A stretch of DNA of 64,000 bases, taken from positions 241,959 through 305,958 of the forward strand of contig NZ_JANTYU010000005.1 of NCBI RefSeq assembly GCF_024806835.1. The letters are read 5' to 3'. Origin of the DNA: Xanthomonas sp. 3793 (lineage in GTDB: Bacteria; Pseudomonadota; Gammaproteobacteria; Xanthomonadales; Xanthomonadaceae). Positions 27,262 to 34,355 of the stretch are shown piece by piece. Position numbers and translations under genes: made by a program. The notes under the pieces were generated by a model that had not been told where the DNA came from, made no database searches, and worked only from the letters and a program-made list of their open reading frames with translations. Position 1 is the stretch's first letter, and the number at the start of each line of letters is the position of its first letter.

Positions 27262-27629
27262 TATCCCCCCTCCTAAACGGCATAGCTTACCGATAGCAGG
27301 GAGCAAAGCGGTGTCTCTTGGAGCACGCGTTCTGTTCTTCGGTGGCGAAGACGGGTAAAGCGCGCCTGGCGGCTTGTTACCGAGCGGCTTGGATCGTCGA
27401 AAAACCGGCACATTGCCGATGACAGCGCCAAGCGGACGCACAGCGCTCGCTGACCGATGTCGCATGCACTTTTTTTTTCGGCGGAGACCAATCCAGCCGG
27501 CGATGGAAGCGCAGACGAACTGCATTGACCGCCGGCGCGCAAGCAAAGCGGCCGTCGACGCATCTTTTTGCGGGCATTAAGCGGCTCGTCGGCACCGCAA
27601 GTCGCTGCTGTCGATCGATAAGTTAACCT
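27262..27629. other. Non-coding stretch at the left edge of the accessory island
   Basis: No gene is supported between the DUF4124-like gene and the repeats at 27630. It begins with the leader of that gene and ends with a half copy (27621-27638) of the palindrome that recurs at 28607, 28794 and 29486. Confidence 0.5.
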
Positions 27630-27669
27630 GACCCCGTTACCGGACCCCGTTACCGTAACCCCGTTACCG
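27630..27669. repeat. Triple CCCCGTTACCG direct repeat
   Basis: Three close copies of a 13-14-nt unit containing CCCCGTTACCG lie head to tail and abut the transposase remnant. Two more copies of the same motif occur at 28640-28662, on the other side of the GIY-YIG-like gene. The array probably marks repeated insertion or slippage at a mobile-element end. Confidence 0.75.
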
Positions 27670-27968
27670 ATCTGAAGTCGCATCGCTACGGCCAAGCGAT
27701 GGAAGACAGCCTGACCCGTCACGGTGAGCGGCTGCGGATCCTGTTGTTGCTCAATACGCTGGCCACCTTCGCCAGTTGGCTAGCGAGACTGGGCTGCGAA
27801 GCCACCGGTATCGCCCAGTGGCTATCGCAGCGCAACAGCACACGCAAGCTCTACTCGACACTGCGCGTCGGCCGCGAGGCGCTGGTCAAGCGCTGGCCGA
27901 TGAAACCGGTCTCACGCTGGCTAGAACGCTTGCGCACACTTCCCGACGCAGTGCGCGAACAAATGACG
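27669..27968 (+). pseudogene. C-terminal remnant of an IS4-family transposase
   Basis: About 100 codons in one frame without their own start read LKSHRYGQAMEDSLTRHGER, then LLLLNTLATFASWLA, YSTLRVGREALVKRWPM and LERLRTLPDAVREQM. This pattern resembles the C-terminal end of IS4-family transposases common in xanthomonads. The catalytic N-terminal part is gone, and the left side is replaced by CCCCGTTACCG repeats. It is an inactive scar that documents insertion activity at the edge of the island. The family call is by recall. Confidence 0.65.
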
Positions 27969-28072
27969 TCGGTACTTCAAAACCGTGGGATACCTAAAAA
28001 CCTGCCCCCCACTTGCTCACCATTTGCTCGGCTCCTTTTTTCTCTTGCCTTTCGATCCTTTTTTAATTTTCC

Positions 28073-28498
28073 TTAAATTTTAGGCGTCCAGCCAGGCGGA
28101 AAACCTTTCGTGTTTGACCAAGTGCCAGAACTCTTATATTTTAAAAAAGTTTGCTTCTTTAATGGCTGATTGCTATTAAGCAACTTACTTGAAAGCCCAC
28201 CATAATGCTCCCAGTAGTACTGCTCCGCCGCAACAATCTCTAGCCAGGTGTAGTCCTTACAGTCGTATAATTTCCGCGGGTAGTACGGCCATTTTTCATC
28301 GTTTTTGTTTTGATAGGCTGCATCATTAAACTTGGTCTTATGCCATGGATAAGCCTTGTCATTATTTACATGCTCAATAAATCTAGATCCATCTCTTTGG
28401 TAGTCGGTAAGGCCGACATAAACAATTGAACTTACTGACGATTCATATATTGCGTAGATTGAACCACGATAAGTGTTTATATCGGTAAGATCAGGCAT
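28073..28498 (-). CDS. GIY-YIG-like small protein (possible nuclease/toxin domain)
   Basis: A 141-residue protein, clearly AT-richer than its surroundings. It carries the elements of a GIY-YIG nuclease in order: SIYAIYE at residues 13-19, YVGLT at 27-31, Arg35/Arg39 before FIEH, Glu92 in AAEQYYWEH, and Asn108/Asn110. The rest (WPYYPRKLYDC, GFPPGWTPK) is typical of short stand-alone toxin-like domains. There is no signal peptide. The start is ATG 28498; GTG 28519 is an alternative. Its lone position behind T6SS genes and beside an IS scar fits a cargo toxin or an orphan toxin cassette, but a harmless or inactive nuclease is possible. No obvious immunity gene lies downstream. Confidence 0.6.
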   Translation of the reverse strand: MPDLTDINTYRGSIYAIYESSVSSIVYVGLTDYQRDGSRFIEHVNNDKAYPWHKTKFNDAAYQNKNDEKWPYYPRKLYDCKDYTWLEIVAAEQYYWEHYGGLSSKLLNSNQPLKKQTFLKYKSSGTWSNTKGFPPGWTPKI

Positions 28499-28606
28499 TT
28501 TTATCTCGCTTGTTGCCACAAATTGGCCTAAAGAAATATTTCATACATCGCTTTTTTCACAGAAATCACTGCATATTCGTTCTTCAGCAGGGGAAACGGC
28601 GAGGAG

Positions 28607-28647
28607 ACGGGGTCAATGTGTACTTACGAAGTGAACCGAACCCCGTT
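28607..28647. repeat. Imperfect 41-nt palindrome (module-boundary element, copy C)
   Basis: The left arm ACGGGGTCA...ACTT and the right arm AAGTGAACC...CCCCGTT are roughly inverted. It matches the half site AACGGGGTCAGGTTAACT seen at 27621-27638 and is followed directly by two CCCCGTTACCG motifs. It separates the GIY-YIG-like gene from a gene-tail fragment. Confidence 0.5.
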
Positions 28648-28677
28648 ACCGCCCCGTTACCGGCGACGACCAACGCG

Positions 28678-28773
28678 TTAGTCGGCCTCCTCGACGAACT
28701 CACTAACCGTGTAGCCCGTCATCCGCAACCGATACTGGCTCAGCGCGAACTCGCCATCGAGATTGTTCGGAGC
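28678..28773 (-). pseudogene. Orphan C-terminal tail of an unidentified gene
   Basis: Thirty-one sense codons end in TAA and read PNNLDGEFALSQYRLRMTGY followed by TVSEFVEEAD. The composition and the clean stop look like the end of a real protein whose body is missing. Upstream, the frame runs into repeat-like DNA (copy A of the palindrome). The parent family is not recognised. It may be the 3' end left behind when a gene module was replaced. Confidence 0.35.
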
Positions 28774-28793
28774 GGGCAAACGGGGTCGGGCAA

Positions 28794-28834
28794 ACGGAGT
28801 CAGGTTGACTTCCAGATAACCCTGATCCTGTTTT
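28794..28834. repeat. Imperfect 41-nt palindrome (module-boundary element, copy A)
   Basis: It reads ACGGAGTCAGGTTGACTTCC on the left and ends AACCCTGATCCTGTTTT. It aligns closely with copy B at 29486-29527, and its arms are partly self-complementary. It lies between the orphan gene tail and the deaminase-fold gene. The remaining DNA from 28835 to 28926 is AT-rich and non-coding. Confidence 0.6.
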
Positions 28835-28926
28835 CGGTCAGGCGACGTCGCAAAGCCATCTACAGGTTGCTATAGTCAAATGCTGCTTAAATAATGATTT
28901 ACCTATCTACTACTGATTAAAAATTT

Positions 28927-29322
28927 TCACTGCAGCTCACCCCGGATTTTGTAGGTAACATCCGGCCCCCAGCCACCGGATTTTTCTAGCCAGGCTTCGC
29001 AGTTTTTACAGGGATTCCATAGCTCCCTACCGTTGTAGCCAGTCGGACGGCTAAAAGTTATACGACTGAGGTCGATAACGTAGCCAGCATTACGTATGTA
29101 CCAAAGCAGTTTTGAAAGGGCCTGAGCTTCTGCGCATGCCCACGGTGAACGCCTGAGTCCGTTAACTGCGTTAATGTGCGCATAAAGGGCTGGCGCATAG
29201 GCTCTCACGTTGTTGGATGGGGGACGTCGATCTCTACGCGGTCTGTCAACAGCGTTTTCTCCGTGGGCATAGATCGGCCCGTGGTTGTGGCCATGATTGA
29301 AATCTGCAGAGATTGTTGGCAT
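28927..29322 (-). CDS. Deaminase-fold protein, probable toxin/effector (YwqJ-like type)
   Basis: A 131-residue protein with the two zinc-site motifs of the cytidine-deaminase-like superfamily: Cys63-Ala64-Glu65 (SPWACAEAQAL) and Pro104-Cys105-x-x-Cys108 (NPCKNCEAWL). A CAE-type first motif with PCxxC is typical of bacterial toxin deaminases rather than housekeeping enzymes. The N-terminus is His-rich (FNHGHNHGP) and basic. ATG 29322 has an AGGA-type ribosome site. A fragment of a tssH 3' end lies 111 nt upstream, so the gene once followed a tssH directly. T6SS delivery is inferred from that context. The target could be a nucleotide, RNA or DNA; an immunity partner is not visible. Confidence 0.65.
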   Translation of the reverse strand: MPTISADFNHGHNHGPIYAHGENAVDRPRRDRRPPSNNVRAYAPALYAHINAVNGLRRSPWACAEAQALSKLLWYIRNAGYVIDLSRITFSRPTGYNGRELWNPCKNCEAWLEKSGGWGPDVTYKIRGELQ

Positions 29323-29433
29323 GCCTTATTCCTTATCTATCAGTAATTCTTAAGATATTTGTACGACAGCCCCCAGCTTTTTTCCCAAGCCACGTCCCTC
29401 TAAAGGGATACCCTCAATCATTAGAGTAATAAA

Positions 29434-29478
29434 CTAACGGGAAATCTCGGGGAGCATAGAGTTGGTCAGGATCGCATC
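29434..29478 (-). pseudogene. Orphan 3' fragment of a divergent tssH allele
   Basis: Fourteen sense codons plus TAG encode DAILTNSMLPEISR. The intact tssH near its 3' end encodes DAILTNSMLPKISR, so 13 of 14 residues agree, while the DNA differs at about ten mostly third-codon positions. This is therefore not a recent copy of the resident gene but a piece of another allele, retained upstream of the deaminase-fold gene. It suggests that the tssH end plus downstream genes was exchanged as a unit. Confidence 0.7.
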
Positions 29479-29485
29479 CGCGAAA

Positions 29486-29527
29486 ACAGAGTCAGGCTGA
29501 CTTCTACAGTGAACCTGACCCTGTTCT
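29486..29527. repeat. Imperfect 42-nt palindrome (module-boundary element, copy B)
   Basis: It begins ACAGAGTCAGGCTGACTTC and ends GAACCTGACCCTGTTCT; the two halves are partly inverted copies. It is highly similar to copy A at 28794-28834. It lies exactly between the orphan tssH fragment and the 3' end of the HopA1-like gene. Confidence 0.65.
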
Positions 29528-29537
29528 TGCCCAATTG

Positions 29538-30476
29538 CTAGTTTCCGGGCGCGTCTGGGTCGAGCCCGAAGCCTTTGAAGGCGATCGCGGCAAATTTTCG
29601 GAAGACCTCGTAGTCGCCGCCCAGTAAATGGCGGTTGGCGCGGTAACTGAGGATAGCGGCGGCAATCGCCTGACTGCGGATGGTGCCAAAGCTCTGCGCC
29701 GTGCGGGGCCGGCCCGGGACCGGCGCCATCAAGGCGGTTTCTTGTTGCCTGGGTTCGGCGCCCAAGGCCACACCGGCGCCCAACCGCGTGGTCATGGCCG
29801 GTACGGTTTGGTCACTGGAACGCACGGTACCTTCCGCGATCCGTGCTAGCATGATCGCGGCAACCTGCTCCGCAGTCGCGCGTGTTTTGCAGTAAATCAC
29901 TACCGAGTCGGCCCGGCTGGCACCGGGGCCATCGGTCTTGAAGCCGGTTATCTCGGCATACAAGACAGGGGGCAGATCCAATACCGTTTGCACCACATTG
30001 GGCATTGACTCGAATATCACATTTAGATAGACCCGGCATGTTGCCGCCCCGGGATGCAATTGAAAGTAGAGAAAGTCGCCCAACAGGGTTAGCGCGTAGT
30101 CATCGTCGCCGAACACTTTTTCATCCAGAAATGGACAACCTGCCTTCTGGAAAAGTGCACGGCTCAGATGTGTGGGCGACACCTTGTGTCGAATCAGCTC
30201 CCAAACGCCACGGGCCGTTCGCAGCACGTCCATTTCTGGGGCCGGAACCACACCGTCAACAATATTGGCATAGGCTTTGTAGACCCCTATGGAAATATTG
30301 TGGGGGATAGCTTCGGTTTCCATCAAATCTTTACGCGCAAAGATTTTGATTAGAAATTGCTCCAACTCATCGGCGACCGTTATTGGCGCGCGCATCGCCA
30401 TGCCCAATTGCTGCGCCGGGTTCAGATAGCGAGGATCGCGTGGCCCGGAAAGAGCATTCGATCGAGGTCGATTCAT
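29538..30476 (-). CDS. HopA1-family-like protein encoded directly behind tssH
   Basis: A 312-residue protein whose C-terminal two thirds resemble the HopA1 family. The family pattern is visible in CRVYLNVIFESMPNVVQTVL (residues 147-166), ITGFKTDGPGASRADSVVIY (176-195), PAMTTRLGAGVALGAEP and SFGTIRSQAIAAAIL (262-276), ending GFGLDPDAP. HopA1 is a Pseudomonas syringae type III effector, and related domains act as lyases in class V lanthipeptide synthesis. ATG 30476 is only 20 nt from the tssH stop, so it is probably co-transcribed with the T6SS operon. A secreted effector or an apparatus-modifying enzyme are both possible. No signal peptide or membrane segment is seen. Family assignment is by pattern recall. 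Confidence 0.6.
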   Translation of the reverse strand: MNRPRSNALSGPRDPRYLNPAQQLGMAMRAPITVADELEQFLIKIFARKDLMETEAIPHNISIGVYKAYANIVDGVVPAPEMDVLRTARGVWELIRHKVSPTHLSRALFQKAGCPFLDEKVFGDDDYALTLLGDFLYFQLHPGAATCRVYLNVIFESMPNVVQTVLDLPPVLYAEITGFKTDGPGASRADSVVIYCKTRATAEQVAAIMLARIAEGTVRSSDQTVPAMTTRLGAGVALGAEPRQQETALMAPVPGRPRTAQSFGTIRSQAIAAAILSYRANRHLLGGDYEVFRKFAAIAFKGFGLDPDAPGN

Positions 30477-30496
30477 GATAGGGCTCCTGGGCCAGA

Positions 30497-33247
30497 CTAG
30501 ACGTAGCTGTAGTAAAAATTATCGGCGTCGACGCTCATGTTCACCTGTGTGACAGCGCGACCCGCCAATATGCGCCCGAGGAATTCGCGGGAAATCTTCG
30601 GCAACATCGAATTCGTCAAAATCGCATCAATCATCCGCCCCCCCGACTCGCTCTCGGTACACCGGCTCACCACCAGCTCCACCACCGAGTCGTCGTACTC
30701 GAACGGAATCCTGTAGCGCTCCTCGATGCGCTTCTTGATGCGGTTCAACTGCAGTCGCACGATCTGCCCGAGCATGGCGTTGCTCAGCGGGTAATACGGA
30801 ATCGCTACCAGCCGCCCGAGCAATGCCGGGGGAAATACCTTCAACAACGGCTCGCGGATCGCCTTGGCCATGCCTTCCGGATCCGGCATCAATTCCGGGT
30901 CCTTGCACAGGCTGGCGATCAGCTCGGTGCCGGCGTTGCTGGTGAGGATGATCAGGGTGTTGCGGAAGTCGATGCGGCGGCCTTCGCCGTCTTCCATCCA
31001 GCCCTTGTCGAAGACCTGGAAGAACAGTTCGTGGACATCCGGGTGGGCTTTCTCCACTTCGTCCAGTAGCACCACCGAGTAAGGTTTGCGTCGCACCGCT
31101 TCGGTCAGCACGCCGCCTTCGCCGTAGCCGACGTAGCCCGGCGGTGCGCCCTTGAGCGAGGAGACGGTGTGGGCCTCCTGGTACTCGCTCATGTTGATGG
31201 TGATCAGGTTCTGTTCGCCGCCGTACAAGGTTTCGGCCAGTGCGAGTGCGGTTTCGGTCTTGCCCACGCCGGAGGTGCCGGCAAGCAGGAACACGCCGAT
31301 CGGGTTGTCCGGGTTGTCCAGGCCGGCGCGGCTGGTCTGGATGCGCTTGGCGATCATCTCCATGGCGTGGTCCTGGCCGATCACGCGCTTGGCCAGTAGT
31401 TCGGGCAGGCGCAGCACGGTGTCGATCTCGTTGCGCGCCATGCGTCCGACCGGGATGCCGGTCCAGTCGGCGACCACGGCGGCCACCGCCTGGTAGTCGA
31501 CCGTGGGCAGGATCAAGGGCGATTCGCCTTGGAGTGCGCCCAGTTCCGCCTGTACCAGTTGCAGGCGCGCGAGTAGCGTGTCGCGATCAACCTGCACCGG
31601 TGCTTCGAGCAAGGCAGTGTCGCCAGACGCCGCCTGTGCGGCATCGGCATCGGCCTCCGCTTCCAATGCACTGCCGGTGCCTTCCACGGGCGCGTTACCA
31701 CTACGCAGTTGCGCACGCAGAGACAACAGTTCATCGACCAATGCTTTCTCGCCGACCCAGCGCTGCTCAAGATCACGCAGGCGGCCGTGCTCGCTTTCCA
31801 GCAAGCCGGCACATGCGGCAGCACGCTCATCCACCACGATGCCGATCGCGCGCTCGCGCTCGATGATGGCGTGCTCGGTGTCCAGCGCTTCGATGCGGCG
31901 GCGGCTGTCGTCCACTTCGGCTGGCGTGGCGTGCAGGCTCACCGCGACGCGCGCGCAGGCGGTGTCGAGCAGGCTCACCGACTTGTCCGGCAGCTGGCGC
32001 GCAGGGATATAGCGGTGGCTGAGCTTGACTGCCGCTTCCAGCGCTTCATCGAGGATCTGCACATTGTGGTGCTGTTCCATCATCGAGGCGACGCCGCGCA
32101 TCATGCGCACCGCTTTGGCTTCGTCGGGCTCATCCACCTGCACGGCCTGGAAGCGGCGGGTCAGTGCAGGATCTTTCTCGATGTACTTCTTGTACTCGGC
32201 AAACGTGGTCGCGCCCACCGTACGCAGCGTGCCGCGTGCCAGTGCAGGTTTGAGCAGGTTGGCGGCATCGCCGGTGCCGGCGGCACCGCCGGCGCCGACC
32301 AGGGTATGGGTTTCATCCACGAACAGGATGATCGGCTTGGGGCTGGCCTGCACTTCGTCGATGACCGCGCGCAGGCGCTGTTCGAACTCGCCCTTCATGC
32401 TGGCGCCTGCCTGCAACAGGCCCACGTCCAGCGTACGCAGTTGCACGTCCTTCAATGCCGGTGGCACATCGCCGCGGGCGATGCGCTGCGCGAAGCCTTC
32501 CACCACTGCGGTCTTACCCACGCCGGCCTCGCCGACCAGGATCGGGTTGTTCTGGCGGCGGCGCATCAGGATATCGACCACCTGGCGGATCTCGTCGTCG
32601 CGGCCGATGATCGGATCGAGCTTGCCCTCGCGCGCCTGCGCGGTGAGGTCGGTGGTGAATTTCTTCAGTGCCTCCTGTTTGCCCATTGCCGCCGGCGCAA
32701 TGGCGCCGCTGGCCTCCCCGGGTGCAGCGGTCTGGCCGAGTGAGAAACCATCGCTGGGCAGCAGACCATCTTCCGGCGAGCCGGCCACAATCTGCGCAAA
32801 ATGTTCATTGAGCGCGGCAGGTTTTAGCTTTTCGAATTCCTTTGAGATCGCCAGCAGGGCATTGCGCAAACCACGCACACTCAGAATGCCGACCACTAGA
32901 TAGCCGGTGCGCACCTGCGCCTCGCCAAAGCTGAGCGAGGCATACACCCAGCCGCGCTCCACCGCTTCTTCGGCATTGGCCGACAGGTCGGTGACGGCGG
33001 TGGAGCCGCGCGGCAAGCTGTCGAGTGCGGCGGTGACATCGCGGGCCAGCGTGGACGGGTTGAGCTGGAAGTGTTTGACGATGCGGTGCAGGTCCGAGTC
33101 CTGCAGCTGCAGCAGCTGATGCAGCCAGTGCACCAGCTCCACATACGGGTTGCCGCGCAGCTTGCAGAACACCGTGGCACTTTCGATGCCACGATAAGCG
33201 AGTGGATTGAGCTTGCCGAACAGGGCACTGCGGGAGATCTCGGCCAT
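30497..33247 (-). CDS. tssH: T6SS sheath-disassembly AAA+ ATPase TssH (ClpV)
   Basis: A 916-residue Hsp100-type ATPase that disassembles contracted TssB/TssC sheath. Visible motifs include an N-terminal ClpN-like domain (FGKLNPLAYRGIESATVFCK), first Walker A GEAGVGKTAVVEG, Walker B ILFVDETHTLVGAGG, a coiled middle region, second Walker A GTSGVGKTETALALAE, and the T6SS-type C-terminus. Length is normal. The start at ATG 33247 precedes the conserved AEISRSALFGKLNPLA; an upstream in-frame stretch lies across the tssG end and is not family sequence. The gene 20 nt downstream is HopA1-like, and a divergent duplicate of its 3' end lies at 29434-29478. Confidence 0.95.
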   Translation of the reverse strand: MAEISRSALFGKLNPLAYRGIESATVFCKLRGNPYVELVHWLHQLLQLQDSDLHRIVKHFQLNPSTLARDVTAALDSLPRGSTAVTDLSANAEEAVERGWVYASLSFGEAQVRTGYLVVGILSVRGLRNALLAISKEFEKLKPAALNEHFAQIVAGSPEDGLLPSDGFSLGQTAAPGEASGAIAPAAMGKQEALKKFTTDLTAQAREGKLDPIIGRDDEIRQVVDILMRRRQNNPILVGEAGVGKTAVVEGFAQRIARGDVPPALKDVQLRTLDVGLLQAGASMKGEFEQRLRAVIDEVQASPKPIILFVDETHTLVGAGGAAGTGDAANLLKPALARGTLRTVGATTFAEYKKYIEKDPALTRRFQAVQVDEPDEAKAVRMMRGVASMMEQHHNVQILDEALEAAVKLSHRYIPARQLPDKSVSLLDTACARVAVSLHATPAEVDDSRRRIEALDTEHAIIERERAIGIVVDERAAACAGLLESEHGRLRDLEQRWVGEKALVDELLSLRAQLRSGNAPVEGTGSALEAEADADAAQAASGDTALLEAPVQVDRDTLLARLQLVQAELGALQGESPLILPTVDYQAVAAVVADWTGIPVGRMARNEIDTVLRLPELLAKRVIGQDHAMEMIAKRIQTSRAGLDNPDNPIGVFLLAGTSGVGKTETALALAETLYGGEQNLITINMSEYQEAHTVSSLKGAPPGYVGYGEGGVLTEAVRRKPYSVVLLDEVEKAHPDVHELFFQVFDKGWMEDGEGRRIDFRNTLIILTSNAGTELIASLCKDPELMPDPEGMAKAIREPLLKVFPPALLGRLVAIPYYPLSNAMLGQIVRLQLNRIKKRIEERYRIPFEYDDSVVELVVSRCTESESGGRMIDAILTNSMLPKISREFLGRILAGRAVTQVNMSVDADNFYYSYV

Positions 33248-33314
33248 GGTGCGTCCTTCGAAGTCGGTACGTTGCGTGTGAGCGTGCGTGTGAGTGGCAG
33301 TGGCAGCGATGCGG

Positions 33315-34355
33315 TCAACCGGAGGGGTGAAGCACCACCTCGTCGGCGTCGGCGATGCTCCAGGCGCGGCGGCCGATCCAGGTATCCAGGCCCAGCCGGC
33401 TATTGCGCGCCAGCTGCGGGGTGGGCACCTCGTCGGCCTTGAGCAATAGCTGCAGCTCCCAGTCGAACTCGTCGCCCAGATAGCTGCGCACCGCGGCGGT
33501 AAGCTGGCGCAGCGCCTGGCCACCGGGCAGGAAGCGTTGAAATGCGATGCGCGGCAATGGCCCCAGCCGGATGCGCACGCGCTGTTGCGCACCGCGCACC
33601 TGTGCACCGACCACGCTATCCACACCCAGCCGCGCATTTCGTGGGCCCAGGCCTAGTTGCAACTGCGCACCGGCGGGAAGCCGCATCCATTCGGCAATGA
33701 ATTCCTGCACCTGCACCGGCCAGTCGAACAGTTGCTGCAGCACGGCACGCAAGCCTTCCGGTGTGCGCGTGGCCGCGCCAAACCGGCCGGCGTGATAGCG
33801 GCGCGCTTCGTCCGGCAGCGCATCGCGCTCGCGCAGGTGTGGGCTGGCGATGCCCACCAGTGCATCCAGCCATGCGCGAAACTGATCGCTGGCTTCTCGC
33901 TCGGCCTGCACGCTGGGCTGCGCCTGCGCCCAGGCGCGATAGAACAGGCTGAGCATGCGGTGGTGGAACACATCGGCAAACGCCGCAAAAGTGCCATCCT
34001 TGGCTTGCTGCGCACGCTCGATGGCGTATTCGGTCAGGTGCAGCGGCAGCGGCGCGTTGGGGCCGAATAGCCCCAGAAACACGCCGTATAACGCGGCCGG
34101 TCGATCGTTGGTTGCCGGCACGTAACGCTCAAGCGCGCGCGGTGCGAATGCCAGCGATGGCGTATGCCGCAAACGCAGCACATCGTCACTGGCGCGCGCC
34201 GATTCACCCAGGCGCGGCTGCTGCGGATGGCAACGCTCGATCGCGCGCAAGGCCGCGAACGGGGTGAAGTCCTGGATCCGGGTCTGCAGCGCCTGTGCCA
34301 GCGCGGCAGCACCGGTGCTCACAGGCGCGGTCGGGAGCCGGGCTGGGCTGGCCAT
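33315..34355 (-). CDS. tssG: T6SS baseplate protein TssG
   Basis: A 346-residue TssG, wedge component of the baseplate. Family features include FTPFAALRAIERCHPQQPRL near the N-terminus, LYGVFLGLFGPNAPLPLHLTEY, FHHRMLSLFYRAWAQAQP and the C-terminal LGLDTWIGRRAW. The ATG at 34355 lies 37 nt inside the end of tssF, an overlap common in these operons. The much longer upstream reading of the same frame is only the tssF region read out of frame. A 67-nt gap separates it from tssH. Confidence 0.93.
   Translation of the reverse strand: MASPARLPTAPVSTGAAALAQALQTRIQDFTPFAALRAIERCHPQQPRLGESARASDDVLRLRHTPSLAFAPRALERYVPATNDRPAALYGVFLGLFGPNAPLPLHLTEYAIERAQQAKDGTFAAFADVFHHRMLSLFYRAWAQAQPSVQAEREASDQFRAWLDALVGIASPHLRERDALPDEARRYHAGRFGAATRTPEGLRAVLQQLFDWPVQVQEFIAEWMRLPAGAQLQLGLGPRNARLGVDSVVGAQVRGAQQRVRIRLGPLPRIAFQRFLPGGQALRQLTAAVRSYLGDEFDWELQLLLKADEVPTPQLARNSRLGLDTWIGRRAWSIADADEVVLHPSG

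Noticed and set aside
27273..27722. A 149-residue minus-strand frame in the island edge
   Set aside because: It runs antisense through the transposase scar and CCCCGTTACCG repeats and has no recognisable motif.
28510..28875. A 121-residue plus-strand frame across palindromes C and A
   Set aside because: It crosses two repeat elements and is antisense to the orphan gene tail; no ribosome site or family resemblance.
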